7,062 nt of DNA, taken from positions 1 to 7,062 of the forward strand of contig JAATEU010000426.1 in assembly GCA_015655565.1 (NCBI GenBank), written 5' to 3'. The translations under genes were made by a program, and so were the position numbers. This DNA comes from Clostridiales bacterium. Lineage in GTDB: Bacteria > Bacillota > Clostridia > Lachnospirales > Lachnospiraceae. The notes under the pieces were generated by a model. That model worked only from the letters and a program-made list of their open reading frames with translations, had not been told where the DNA came from and ran no database searches. Shown piece by piece: positions 1 to 6,192 of this stretch. Positions within the stretch are counted from its first letter, which is position 1; every line of letters begins with the position of its first letter.

Positions 1-281
1 CTAATCGCCTTATAATCATCTCTTGACATACGGTCCGCTGTACTATCCAGCCGTTCTTCTTCCCCAGCATCCTCTTCCTTTTGTTTATCTTCCGTTTATA
101 TCTGTATCTCTTCCTCACCGTAAGTTATTAAACCGGTTTCTACAACGGCAGACATGGTTTCGGAGGTCATATTGTTATCGGCTGCTGTATTTTCAACTTC
201 TTCCGGTACCTTGCTTATTCCCTTATCCCGTACCTTAAGATTATCATTCCCACACACTCCATTAATCATCATTGACTTCAC
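1..281 (-). pseudogene. Acidic hypothetical reading frame with one in-frame stop, runs off the left edge
   Basis: I do not recognise this gene. On the minus strand a frame opens with GTG at 281 (or ATG at 272), runs 61 codons to a TAA at 96-98, and then stays open in the same frame for 31 more codons to the window edge. Both halves have the same character: rich in Glu, Asp, Lys, Asn and Thr, with no hydrophobic segment, like a surface or linker region. The part after the stop holds an E/D-rich run followed by LDSTADRMSRDDYKAI, which looks like ordinary coding sequence. This suggests one gene broken by a nonsense change, or two unrelated pieces. No clear ribosome binding site precedes either start (only a weak GAGAG run), and no signal peptide is seen, so the true 5' end may be missing. 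It lies downstream of agrD in the same direction, beyond a terminator. Confidence that it is coding at all is limited. Confidence 0.35.
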
Positions 282-376
282 TCTCTCTTTTACCGATATT
301 ACTATTCATGTGTTACAGTATATTTCGGCAATAAAGGATAAATGCTTTAATAAATTTTAGTTTTTACTGTATAAAT

Positions 377-416
377 AATACCCTAAACCATAATGTCACG
401 TTTGGTTCAAGGTATT
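377..416. terminator. Intrinsic terminator after agrD, probably bidirectional
   Basis: Arms 377-390 and 403-416 are 14 nt each. As RNA read on the minus strand all 14 positions pair, two of them as G-U. The loop is 12 nt. On the minus strand the stem is followed by a U-rich tail (ATTTATAC), and on the plus strand by a run of T's directly after the stem. It sits 52 bases after the agrD stop and is the likely end of the agrBD transcript. Confidence 0.7.
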
Positions 417-468
417 TTTTTATAACAATATACTCCCCAGCAATCATTTGTTACCCTAATTATGCATT

Positions 469-609
469 CTATTTACTTCTGATTTCTGAAACTGCCTTCG
501 GTTCTACTGCCTGATGAATCCCGTACTGTGATGCAGCTCCTCCAGCTTTGATAGCGCTTTTGTAGCCAAATTGCGCTACCGCTTTTAATAAAGTGTTTTT
601 CACCTTCAT
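469..609 (-). CDS. agrD: AgrD-like cyclic peptide autoinducer precursor, serine type
   Basis: This 46-residue protein is the predicted precursor of the agr signal peptide. Translation gives three AgrD parts in order. First is a basic amphipathic leader, residues 1-22 (MKVKNTLLKAVAQFGYKSAIKA). Second is a small-residue segment leading into the core, GGAASQYGI (residues 23-31). Third is a recognition tail, HQAVEPKAVSEIRSK (32-46). In clostridial relatives the ring starts at Cys or Ser and the tail has a Y(E/Q)PKxP-like motif. Here Ser27 takes the cyclisation position, so AgrB would form a lactone rather than a thiolactone, probably over Ser27-Ile31. The protein has no cysteine at all. The proline after Gln33 is replaced by Ala, leaving only VEP of the tail motif. 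The start is fixed by an AAAGGAG site at 620-626 that lies inside the end of agrB, 10 nt upstream. The ATG begins one base after the agrB stop, so the two are surely co-expressed. Ring boundaries are inference. Confidence 0.87.
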   Translation of the reverse strand: MKVKNTLLKAVAQFGYKSAIKAGGAASQYGIHQAVEPKAVSEIRSK

Positions 610-610
610 T

Positions 611-1189
611 TTAATACAACTCCTTTCTTTTATTTACCTCAATTAACATCAGCATTGCAATCATAACCAATGTCAGTGTTAATGTAGTAGCATATTCTTT
701 TGCAATAAAATATAGAGCTATAACTATAACGGTCCAGCACATACTGATGACTATGCTGATTTTCCTGTACTTATTTTTTCCCGGCTCCGATAATGGTTTA
801 TTACTATTTTCAATTGGTGCATACTCTAATATACATCCAACATAGATAGCCAGGAATACCAGCAGATAAATCAATGAAATTCCCGGTAGTGATAATCTTG
901 ATATAATCATCGTCAATATAAAAACCGAAGCAAAAGCTATATTGCATTTTAAATAGGTACTTGCATGATAACCTCCGGAATATGACCTGGTAACTACAAA
1001 TGCAATATAAAATAAAGCAGCATGAGCAAGTTCATTAAGCAAATATCCTAAAACTACCACTATGGTAAAATTAATTAAATTAGAAAAAAAAATTTCAAAA
1101 CCGTATATGTAAATGTCCTTATCTTCATCCCGAATTGTATTATTTTTGCATAAAAAATCAGCTATCTTCACAGCAATCCGATTGGCCAC
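611..1189 (-). CDS. agrB: AgrB-like membrane cysteine protease that processes and cyclises the AgrD peptide
   Basis: The 192-residue length is typical of AgrB (about 190-210). AgrB is an integral membrane protease that cuts the C-terminal tail off AgrD and closes the ring. The signature is clear: R68-S-Y-S-G-G-Y-H75 followed by C82, matching the catalytic His/Cys pair of the family. Hydrophobic segments fall near residues 34-50, 54-66, 83-99, 103-121, 145-163 and 167-183. A conserved-looking YAPIENSNKPL stretch follows at 123-133. The start is GTG at 1189. It has a strong AGGAGG at 1199-1204, 9 nt upstream, which favours it over any later start. The gene is followed one base later by agrD and preceded by a 143-bp gap carrying its own promoter. 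The order kinase-agrB-agrD differs from the staphylococcal B-D-C-A order. Confidence 0.95.
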   Translation of the reverse strand: MANRIAVKIADFLCKNNTIRDEDKDIYIYGFEIFFSNLINFTIVVVLGYLLNELAHAALFYIAFVVTRSYSGGYHASTYLKCNIAFASVFILTMIISRLSLPGISLIYLLVFLAIYVGCILEYAPIENSNKPLSEPGKNKYRKISIVISMCWTVIVIALYFIAKEYATTLTLTLVMIAMLMLIEVNKRKELY

Positions 1190-1198
1190 AATACTCCC

Positions 1199-1204
1199 CC
1201 TCCT
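1199..1204 (-). promoter_or_regulatory. Strong ribosome binding site deciding the GTG start of agrB
   Basis: On the minus strand TAGGAGGGGGAGTATT precedes GTG. The AGGAGG lies 9 nt before the codon at 1187-1189. This supports a GTG start, which gives the usual AgrB length. Confidence 0.8.
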
Positions 1205-1249
1205 AATGTGCTAGCATTTCGCTAATTGTATGCCTCTAAACTCACCCTG

Positions 1250-1278
1250 ATGATAACTGATTTTATCCTGATTTTCAA
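1250..1278 (-). promoter_or_regulatory. Predicted sigma-A promoter for agrBD
   Basis: On the minus strand TTGAAA (1273-1278) and TATCAT (1250-1255) are separated by exactly 17 nt; each hexamer matches consensus at 5 of 6 positions. It lies between the sensor kinase and agrB, so the signal-producing pair may be transcribed separately from the receptor pair. Just upstream of the -35 box is a direct repeat, TGCTCGA (1297-1303) and TGCTCAA (1283-1289), 14 nt apart, in a position where an activator could bind. No canonical LytTR repeat pair is seen here. Confidence 0.6.
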
Positions 1279-1332
1279 TAGCTTGAGCACATTTGGTCGA
1301 GCATCAGGCATGTTTGGTATCTTATCTGTATT

Positions 1333-2643
1333 TCAATTTATTTTAAGCCAGATATCTACATAAAAACATTTGTCCTTTTCGTATATACTAATCATGCCGT
1401 TATGCTTATTAACAATATCTTTTACACTTAAGCTTCCCACTCCATGCCGCAGCTTATCCCTTTTTGTCGTATGGAGGTGGGGATTCTTATCCAATACGGA
1501 TTCATTTATAAAATTACTGACTAATATAACAATATAATTACGTTCATTATATATTTTTAATGAAATCTTCCCTTCCTCTTTCAATTTCATGCCGGCTTCA
1601 ATTGCATTATCCAAAAGATTGGCAAGCAAAATACTTAAGTCCAGTTCCGGAATCTGTTCTACGCTTCCGGTTATCTCATAATGAAATTTAATTCCATGTT
1701 TTTGGCACAATGCAATTTTAGAACTGATGACAGCATTCACAGCACTACTTTTTGTGAGAACGACCTGGGAGCCAAAACTTATTTTATTCTCAAGCAGCGT
1801 ATTCAGATAGGTCTCTGCTTCCGTACCTTTCCCATTATGCAATAAGGTTACGGCACATTCAACATAGTTCTTCATGTCATGGCGGATCTTTCGGATTTCT
1901 TCATAAGACTGCTTCATACCAATCAGATTTTTTCCCTGTTCCTTAAGACGCAGTTCCATTAAGGAATACTGTAATTTTTCCTTGTTTTTTGCACTCATAT
2001 TAACAAAGATATAGTAACACAATACATTGATTAAAATAAGACCTATCATGATTAATACCGAATAAAAATTATTAAGCTGTGTATTAGGACTTGTTAACAA
2101 TATTTCAAATACAAGAACCCCGGTTACAAAAGATGTTACGAATACAAATAAAATTGCAATCCATTCCATTATAGATAAAGCAAACTTATTTTTTCTCTGT
2201 AACCGCAACAGCATCCTTGTAAGAAAAAAGTGGCTTGCTATTCCCATTACCATAACGATAAATCTTTCGATTCCCTGCTGTGTCATAAGATATGTCGTAT
2301 CTACAGGAGAAAGATAACTAATCAGGGTTAATACCGAAATACTTAATATCATTTTTAATCCATTATCAATACAGGCTATCACTATTTTTTCATAAATCGA
2401 CCCATTCAAAAAGAAAATACCGTAGATAACCACAACGGCAGGATATACCAATCCCCCAACCCCTTCAAAAATAGCAATCCGGTTCATAATTAAAGTTGCG
2501 CAGACCTGAGCTAAAAATGCTGCGAAAAATCCAAAATATTTCTTTTTATTGCCTGTTTTCCATCCTAAATATCTGGTAACAAAATCAGTTGATACAAAAC
2601 ATTGGATCAATGTTGCTGAATACTCAATAATTACCCATTTCAT
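1333..2643 (-). CDS. agrC: AgrC-like sensor histidine kinase (GHKL family)
   Basis: This 436-residue membrane kinase is the predicted receptor for the AgrD-derived cyclic peptide. Residues 1-216 hold about seven hydrophobic segments (near 3-25, 36-59, 62-83, 87-111, 127-145, 161-182 and 193-216). A short helical linker follows, then the phosphoacceptor motif IRKIRHDMKNY with His255. The C-terminal ATPase domain is of the AgrC-type GHKL class. Its N box is LLANLLDNAIEAG, with Asn342 and Asn346, and the glycine-rich lid is HGVGSLSVKDIVNKHNG (400-416). The start ATG at 2643 directly abuts the stop codon of the response regulator gene (2644-2646), with an AGAGG about 10 nt upstream inside that gene, so translation is probably coupled. 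The gene symbol is by family; peptide specificity cannot be read from the sequence. Confidence 0.94.
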   Translation of the reverse strand: MKWVIIEYSATLIQCFVSTDFVTRYLGWKTGNKKKYFGFFAAFLAQVCATLIMNRIAIFEGVGGLVYPAVVVIYGIFFLNGSIYEKIVIACIDNGLKMILSISVLTLISYLSPVDTTYLMTQQGIERFIVMVMGIASHFFLTRMLLRLQRKNKFALSIMEWIAILFVFVTSFVTGVLVFEILLTSPNTQLNNFYSVLIMIGLILINVLCYYIFVNMSAKNKEKLQYSLMELRLKEQGKNLIGMKQSYEEIRKIRHDMKNYVECAVTLLHNGKGTEAETYLNTLLENKISFGSQVVLTKSSAVNAVISSKIALCQKHGIKFHYEITGSVEQIPELDLSILLANLLDNAIEAGMKLKEEGKISLKIYNERNYIVILVSNFINESVLDKNPHLHTTKRDKLRHGVGSLSVKDIVNKHNGMISIYEKDKCFYVDIWLKIN

Positions 2644-3357
2644 CTATTCTGTACCTCTCGAAAATAATTGAAGTTTTTGTTTTACCTTTTCTGTCCGGTA
2701 ACGGCTTAATGGAACCATATCCTTGTTATTAAGGACCACCTTCGTCTTATCAACTGAATAAATATACCGGTAATTTACAAGAAACCCGCTATGTACCCGT
2801 ATGAAACCATAAACTTCAAATTCCTTTTCTATCTTAAGCAGATTACTTTTAATACGGTATTTTTCATCCTGGGTGTACAGATAAATATCGTGTTTATAAC
2901 TTTCAATATATATAATATCCGTAATTTTTATTTGTTTTGAAGAATTATTAAAGCTTACCGTATAATATTGATTTTCATTTCTCATTTTGCTTGTTAATGC
3001 CTGAATTGCTTCCGGAAGTTCTTCCTTTAACCAATGCTTCCGTATAAAACGGAAAGGCCTGTAACGGATCGACTGAAAAACTAAATCATCACGATTGGTA
3101 ATAAATATAATATTTACAAAAGGGTTCGTTGCCCTTATTTTTTCTGCAACATCAATTCCGTTCAACCGGGGCATTTCAATGTCCAAAAATACCACATCAA
3201 AGGTAATGCTTTCACAATCCGTTAATAAATTCATTCCATCCATATAGGCCTTTATATTATATTTGGTGCCTGTCGTTATAAATTGTATAGATACTTGATG
3301 AACCAAATTCTCTAAAAAGATTTTTTCATCATCACATATTGCTATTTGCACAACCAT
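2644..3357 (-). CDS. agrA: AgrA-like response regulator, receiver plus LytTR DNA-binding domain
   Basis: This 237-residue cytoplasmic transcription factor is the predicted partner of the adjacent kinase. The receiver domain (about 3-122) shows the acidic pair Asp9/Asp10 in IAICDDE, the phosphoacceptor Asp59 in VVFLDIEMP, Thr87 in IIFITN, and a basic residue near 106-107 at the usual lysine position. The LytTR domain (about 131-235) shows IIYIESYKHDIYLYT, then FIRVHSGFLVNYRYI, and then the MVPLSRYR motif near 214-221. LytTR proteins bind paired direct repeats close to promoters, and AgrA homologues activate the agr operon and downstream targets. The ATG at 3357 has an AAAGGA about 12 nt upstream, a weak fit, and a long leader precedes it. 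It is the first gene of the agr operon here. Confidence 0.95.
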   Translation of the reverse strand: MVVQIAICDDEKIFLENLVHQVSIQFITTGTKYNIKAYMDGMNLLTDCESITFDVVFLDIEMPRLNGIDVAEKIRATNPFVNIIFITNRDDLVFQSIRYRPFRFIRKHWLKEELPEAIQALTSKMRNENQYYTVSFNNSSKQIKITDIIYIESYKHDIYLYTQDEKYRIKSNLLKIEKEFEVYGFIRVHSGFLVNYRYIYSVDKTKVVLNNKDMVPLSRYRTEKVKQKLQLFSRGTE

Positions 3358-3458
3358 ACTGAGATTCCATCCTTTTACTTATGCTATTGTTTCATTTTCC
3401 ATCCTAACTATAATCCTTCATCCTTTATTCTTACTTATTGCATTAAATGTCTATTAAA

Positions 3459-3533
3459 TATTATAAAATAAGACTAACCAAATATGCACCCCGAACTCCA
3501 AGTACATGTATCAGTTAGTCTTACTTTATAATA
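3459..3533 (-). repeat. Long inverted repeat in the agr leader, predicted 75-nt hairpin
   Basis: Arms 3459-3478 and 3514-3533 are 20 nt each and pair at 19 of 20 positions; the remaining one is a G-U pair in the minus-strand RNA. Inside the 35-nt loop a second stem, AUGUAC/GUGCAU, can form. It lies about 70 nt downstream of the predicted transcription start and about 100 nt upstream of the response regulator start. No U-run follows the stem, so it does not look like an intrinsic terminator. It could be a regulatory leader structure, a processed RNA, a binding site for a dimeric regulator, or a small palindromic repeat element. The arm TCAGTTAGT (3511-3519) resembles a single LytTR half-site. 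Confidence 0.7.
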
Positions 3534-3605
3534 GCTTTTGCCCTCTCACGTTCCCCAACGCGCTTACTTCCTCTAGTACAATACTTTCTTGTATCGACCT
3601 ATTAA

Positions 3606-3634
3606 ATAATATCATTTTTTGTAGGATTTGTCAA
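3606..3634 (-). promoter_or_regulatory. Predicted sigma-A promoter of the agr operon
   Basis: On the minus strand a perfect TTGACA (3629-3634) and TATTAT (3606-3611) are separated by 17 nt. Transcription would start near 3599 and give a leader of about 240 nt before the response regulator. No convincing terminator lies between it and the M18 gene stop at 3683; only an AT-rich palindrome near 3643-3659 is seen, so some read-through from the aminopeptidase gene is possible. Confidence 0.75.
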
Positions 3635-3682
3635 TGGATTGTATTAAAATTTTTAATATTTAGCAATATCGCCAAGAATTTT

Positions 3683-4981
3683 TTACAATTCAAAAAAACC
3701 TGCCACTAATTTTTCAAGATATCCCTGGTCTTTTGCACCCATCATTTCTCTGGAAGAATGCATAGCCAATAATGGTACACCAATATCCACCGTTTTCACC
3801 GGTATCCAGGAGGAAATTATGGGTCCAAGGGTTACTCCTCCCGGCATATCCGACCGGTTGACGAACTTCTGGTATTGAATGCCGTACAATTCACAGATTT
3901 GCTGTACAATGGCAATTGCTTCCGTATCAAAGGTATATTTCTGATTACTGTTAATTTTAAAAGCAACACCGCCATTTAATTTGGTGTAATTTGTAGGGTC
4001 GTATTTTTCAGGCCTGTTCGGATGAACCCCATGAGCCACGTCAACAGAGAGAAGTAAACTGTCTGTCATGGATTCATACAGTTCCTCTCTTTTTACTGCA
4101 CCCAGCCCTGTATAAATTTTCTCCAGAATCATATTAAGCAGGGCAGAGTCGGCACCCTGCTTGCTTAAGCTTCCGATCTCTTCATTATCATACAAAGCAA
4201 TCAGGTTGATGCCTTCCTTACGCCTGACCTCTGTTATTCCCTTTAACAATGCCCATACAGAGGTCAGGTTATCAAGTCTCGGACAGGAAACAAACTCCTC
4301 CTCCATTCCGATCAGACTGCCTTCTTCCGCATTATAAATATACATATCATAATCTAAAATATCTTCTGCATTTACTTTTAGCTGCCCTGCAAGATACCGG
4401 ATAAAAAATTTATCTTTATTCAGGCTGTCCTTCATCATTGCTATAAGAGGGATGGTATCTGTCTGTTTATTTAATTCTACGCCTTTATTTACATCCCTGT
4501 TTATATGTATTGCTAAATTGGGAATTGTAAGGATTGGTTTCTTAATATCAATCAGTCTCATATCCGGGTGAAGCGGATCCCTGCTTCTTATTGCAGCCCT
4601 TCCTGCAATGGATAATGGTCTGTCCAGCCATGTATTCAGAATTGGTCCTCCATAAACTTCCGTATTCAGTTTACAATATTCTCCCGTGACCATCTCCGCT
4701 TTGGGTTTTACCCGAAACCCCGGGTGATCCGTATGGGCGGCCGCAATACGAAAGTTCCGGTCTTCCTCCCAACCGGACCCTACGGTAAATGCAAAAAGGG
4801 AAGTCGCATAGGGCATAATATAATATGCCCCTCCTTTCTGCAGGCTCCAACGTTCTTTCATCTTAATTTCCTGAAATCCGGATGTTTTCAGCTTTTTAAT
4901 TCCCTCCTCCACAACCTGGTATGGTGAGGTAGCTGCTTTAATAAACCCCAATAATTCCGTCACGATTGTATTATGGTTCAT
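3683..4981 (-). CDS. M18 family aminopeptidase (aspartyl aminopeptidase-like)
   Basis: This 432-residue cytosolic metalloprotease removes N-terminal residues, typically acidic ones in this family, from peptides; M18 enzymes use two metal ions and form large oligomers. The family motifs are in order: AAHTDHPGFRVKP (His83 as metal ligand), CPRLDNLTSV (Asp237, bridging), ALYDNEEIGS (Glu267 catalytic, Glu268 ligand), SVDVAHGVHPN (Asp314), NRSDMPGGVTLGPI near 375-388, and AMHSSREMMG (His408). The length fits bacterial M18 proteins. The frame is open for 60 more codons to a GTG at 5161. I chose the internal ATG because an AGGAGG lies 4 nt before it, the extension has no homology-like motif, and the predicted promoter lies inside the extension. 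The gene is a single unit between agr and the divergent 5233 gene. Which of the bacterial M18 paralogues it is cannot be told. Confidence 0.95.
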   Translation of the reverse strand: MNHNTIVTELLGFIKAATSPYQVVEEGIKKLKTSGFQEIKMKERWSLQKGGAYYIMPYATSLFAFTVGSGWEEDRNFRIAAAHTDHPGFRVKPKAEMVTGEYCKLNTEVYGGPILNTWLDRPLSIAGRAAIRSRDPLHPDMRLIDIKKPILTIPNLAIHINRDVNKGVELNKQTDTIPLIAMMKDSLNKDKFFIRYLAGQLKVNAEDILDYDMYIYNAEEGSLIGMEEEFVSCPRLDNLTSVWALLKGITEVRRKEGINLIALYDNEEIGSLSKQGADSALLNMILEKIYTGLGAVKREELYESMTDSLLLSVDVAHGVHPNRPEKYDPTNYTKLNGGVAFKINSNQKYTFDTEAIAIVQQICELYGIQYQKFVNRSDMPGGVTLGPIISSWIPVKTVDIGVPLLAMHSSREMMGAKDQGYLEKLVAGFFEL

Positions 4982-5021
4982 TTTTCCTCCTGTACTATGT
5001 AAAAAAATTATATTTACAAAC

Positions 5022-5050
5022 ATTATAGTCCATGATATTAAAATAAACAA
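5022..5050 (-). promoter_or_regulatory. Predicted promoter of the M18 aminopeptidase gene
   Basis: On the minus strand TTGTTT (5045-5050) and a perfect TATAAT (5022-5027) are 17 nt apart. The -35 box is weak (3 of 6). The start would lie near 5015 and give a leader of about 35 nt, in agreement with the ATG at 4981 and against the upstream GTG at 5161. Confidence 0.5.
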
Positions 5051-5112
5051 TAGAACAATCGAAAAATCACCTATTTCTAAAACGTGCCTAAAACATATTT
5101 TCTTTTTTCTGC

Positions 5113-5141
5113 TTGACGCTGAAGGTCTGCTGCTATATGCT
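5113..5141 (+). promoter_or_regulatory. Predicted promoter of the PD-(D/E)XK-like gene
   Basis: TTGACG (5113-5118) and TATGCT (5136-5141) are separated by 17 nt, matching consensus at 5 and 4 of 6 positions. Immediately downstream is a perfect small hairpin, GTGGGT-AATG-ACCCAC (5146-5161), which would be at or near the 5' end of the mRNA. Divergent from the aminopeptidase promoter. Confidence 0.45.
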
Positions 5142-5202
5142 GAATGTGGGTAATGACCCACTATTATGAAAAAACAACCTTTTGCTTCATTTTTAAAGAA
5201 CC

Positions 5203-5226
5203 GGGAGTTCAGGGAGATTCAGGGAG
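5203..5226 (+). promoter_or_regulatory. Triple GGGAG repeat before the 5233 start, the last copy acting as ribosome binding site
   Basis: GGGAG occurs at 5203-5207, 5212-5216 and 5222-5226, separated by short TTCA/ATTCA units. Only the last, 6 nt before ATG, is at Shine-Dalgarno distance. It supports the chosen start. The earlier copies look like a small tandem duplication. Confidence 0.6.
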
Positions 5227-5232
5227 ACTTAT

Positions 5233-5964
5233 ATGGATCAGATATCATTTCAATATGCATGTGATAAAGTAATTGATACGGCAAAGGAGGGCAATGGAAT
5301 TGGAACCCTGGGCGAAAAAACCGTTCATGCCATTCTAAAAAATTATCTGGTTTCCGACATATCCTGTCATGAAATTAAGGTCGGCAGTTTTTATGCGGAT
5401 ATTGTCAATGAAAATGGAATTATAGAAATCCAAACCAGGAATTTTGATAAATTAAGAAAAAAACTGGAAGTCTTTTTAAATCTTCAGCCTGTTACAATCG
5501 TCTATCCGGTTCCTCATACAAAATGGATCAGATGGGTCAATGAAGAAACCGGAGAAATCAGTCCTCCGCGCAAATCACCCAAGTCCGGAACCCCTTATAT
5601 GATATTTCCTGAGCTATATAAGATTAAGAATTATCTTCTTCATCCGAACCTGCGCATACATATCATTCTCATCAATCTGGAAGAATACCGCTTTTTAAAT
5701 GGCTGGAGCAAAAATAAAAAAAGAGGCTCAACCAGGTGTGACGGTATTCCGACCCAGTTAGTGGATGAAGTCTATGTCCACAGCCTGTCAGAATATAGAA
5801 AATTAATTCCGCCCACATTAATTGAAAATTTTACCTCTAAGGATTTTCAAAAGGCTGCGGGCCTTTCCCAAAGGGCTGCCGTTACCGCCTTAAATATACT
5901 CCATTATGTAGGAGCTGTCAAACGGCTGGGTAAAAAAGGCCGGGCCTATCTTTATTCCAGATAA
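5233..5964 (+). CDS. Uncharacterised protein with a PD-(D/E)XK nuclease-like core and a winged-helix-like C-terminus
   Basis: I cannot assign a biological role to this 243-residue protein. The N-terminal part resembles a PD-(D/E)XK fold: GEKTVHAILKNYL (Glu28) on a first helix, then HEIKVGSFYADIV with Asp56, then IIEIQTRNF with Glu65 and Gln67 in place of the usual ExK. A helix, KLRKKLEVFL, and a strand, VTIVYPV, follow. The order and spacing E-(28)-D-(9)-ExQ fit a restriction-endonuclease-like active site, and ExQ variants are known in that superfamily. The middle region has basic patches (PPRKSPKSG, KNKKRGSTR). The C-terminal 44 residues, from FTSKDFQKAAGLSQRAAV to the end, look like a winged helix with a G-K-K-G-R wing. 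There is no signal peptide or membrane segment, so the protein is cytoplasmic and possibly DNA- or RNA-binding. It stands alone, divergent from the aminopeptidase. The ATG has GGGAG 6 nt upstream. The nuclease fold is inference. Confidence 0.78.
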   Translation: MDQISFQYACDKVIDTAKEGNGIGTLGEKTVHAILKNYLVSDISCHEIKVGSFYADIVNENGIIEIQTRNFDKLRKKLEVFLNLQPVTIVYPVPHTKWIRWVNEETGEISPPRKSPKSGTPYMIFPELYKIKNYLLHPNLRIHIILINLEEYRFLNGWSKNKKRGSTRCDGIPTQLVDEVYVHSLSEYRKLIPPTLIENFTSKDFQKAAGLSQRAAVTALNILHYVGAVKRLGKKGRAYLYSR

Positions 5965-5983
5965 TATTAAGTATTCTCCTATG

Positions 5984-5998
5984 ACAGCATGAAGCTGT
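5984..5998 (+). terminator. Weak hairpin after the PD-(D/E)XK-like gene
   Basis: ACAGC (5984-5988) and GCTGT (5994-5998) form a 5-bp stem with a 5-nt loop 20 bases after the stop codon. T-rich DNA follows, but only after about 20 bases, so it is a poor intrinsic terminator. Confidence 0.25.
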
Positions 5999-6156
5999 AA
6001 CCCCTGATTTTACTCACTTTTTAATTTTGTTATCTTTGTAATAGAGTGTATCATTTATAGTTATCATTTAGTTACCATGATTACAACAAAATAAAGCAGT
6101 AATTACCACATTGACAATATAATATACTTATTAAGGCAGCCGATAGGGCGGTCATG

Positions 6157-6187
6157 CCATCCGTTTCGAGTTATACGAAAGGGGTGG
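6157..6187 (+). promoter_or_regulatory. Hairpin that hides the toxin Shine-Dalgarno sequence
   Basis: Arms 6157-6168 and 6176-6187 pair at 11 of 12 positions (one G-G mismatch, one G-U pair) around a 7-nt loop. The right arm contains AAAGGGG, the ribosome binding site 8 nt before the ATG at 6193. Sequestering the site in the 5' leader is a hallmark of Fst-type toxin mRNAs, where it limits translation. Confidence 0.7.
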
Positions 6188-6192
6188 TGCTT

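Noticed and set aside
154..360. Plus-strand frame with hydrophobic content opposite the acidic minus-strand frame
   Set aside because: It is the antisense image of an acidic coding-like frame, has no ribosome binding site, and runs into the agr terminator region.
3511..3519. TCAGTTAGT as a functional LytTR/AgrA site
   Set aside because: It resembles one half-site, but no second copy lies at the 21-22 nt repeat distance. It is already part of the inverted-repeat arm, so it is only mentioned.
3506..3709. Plus-strand frame across the agr promoter and leader
   Set aside because: It overlaps a promoter, a hairpin and the end of the aminopeptidase gene on the other strand, and has no binding site.
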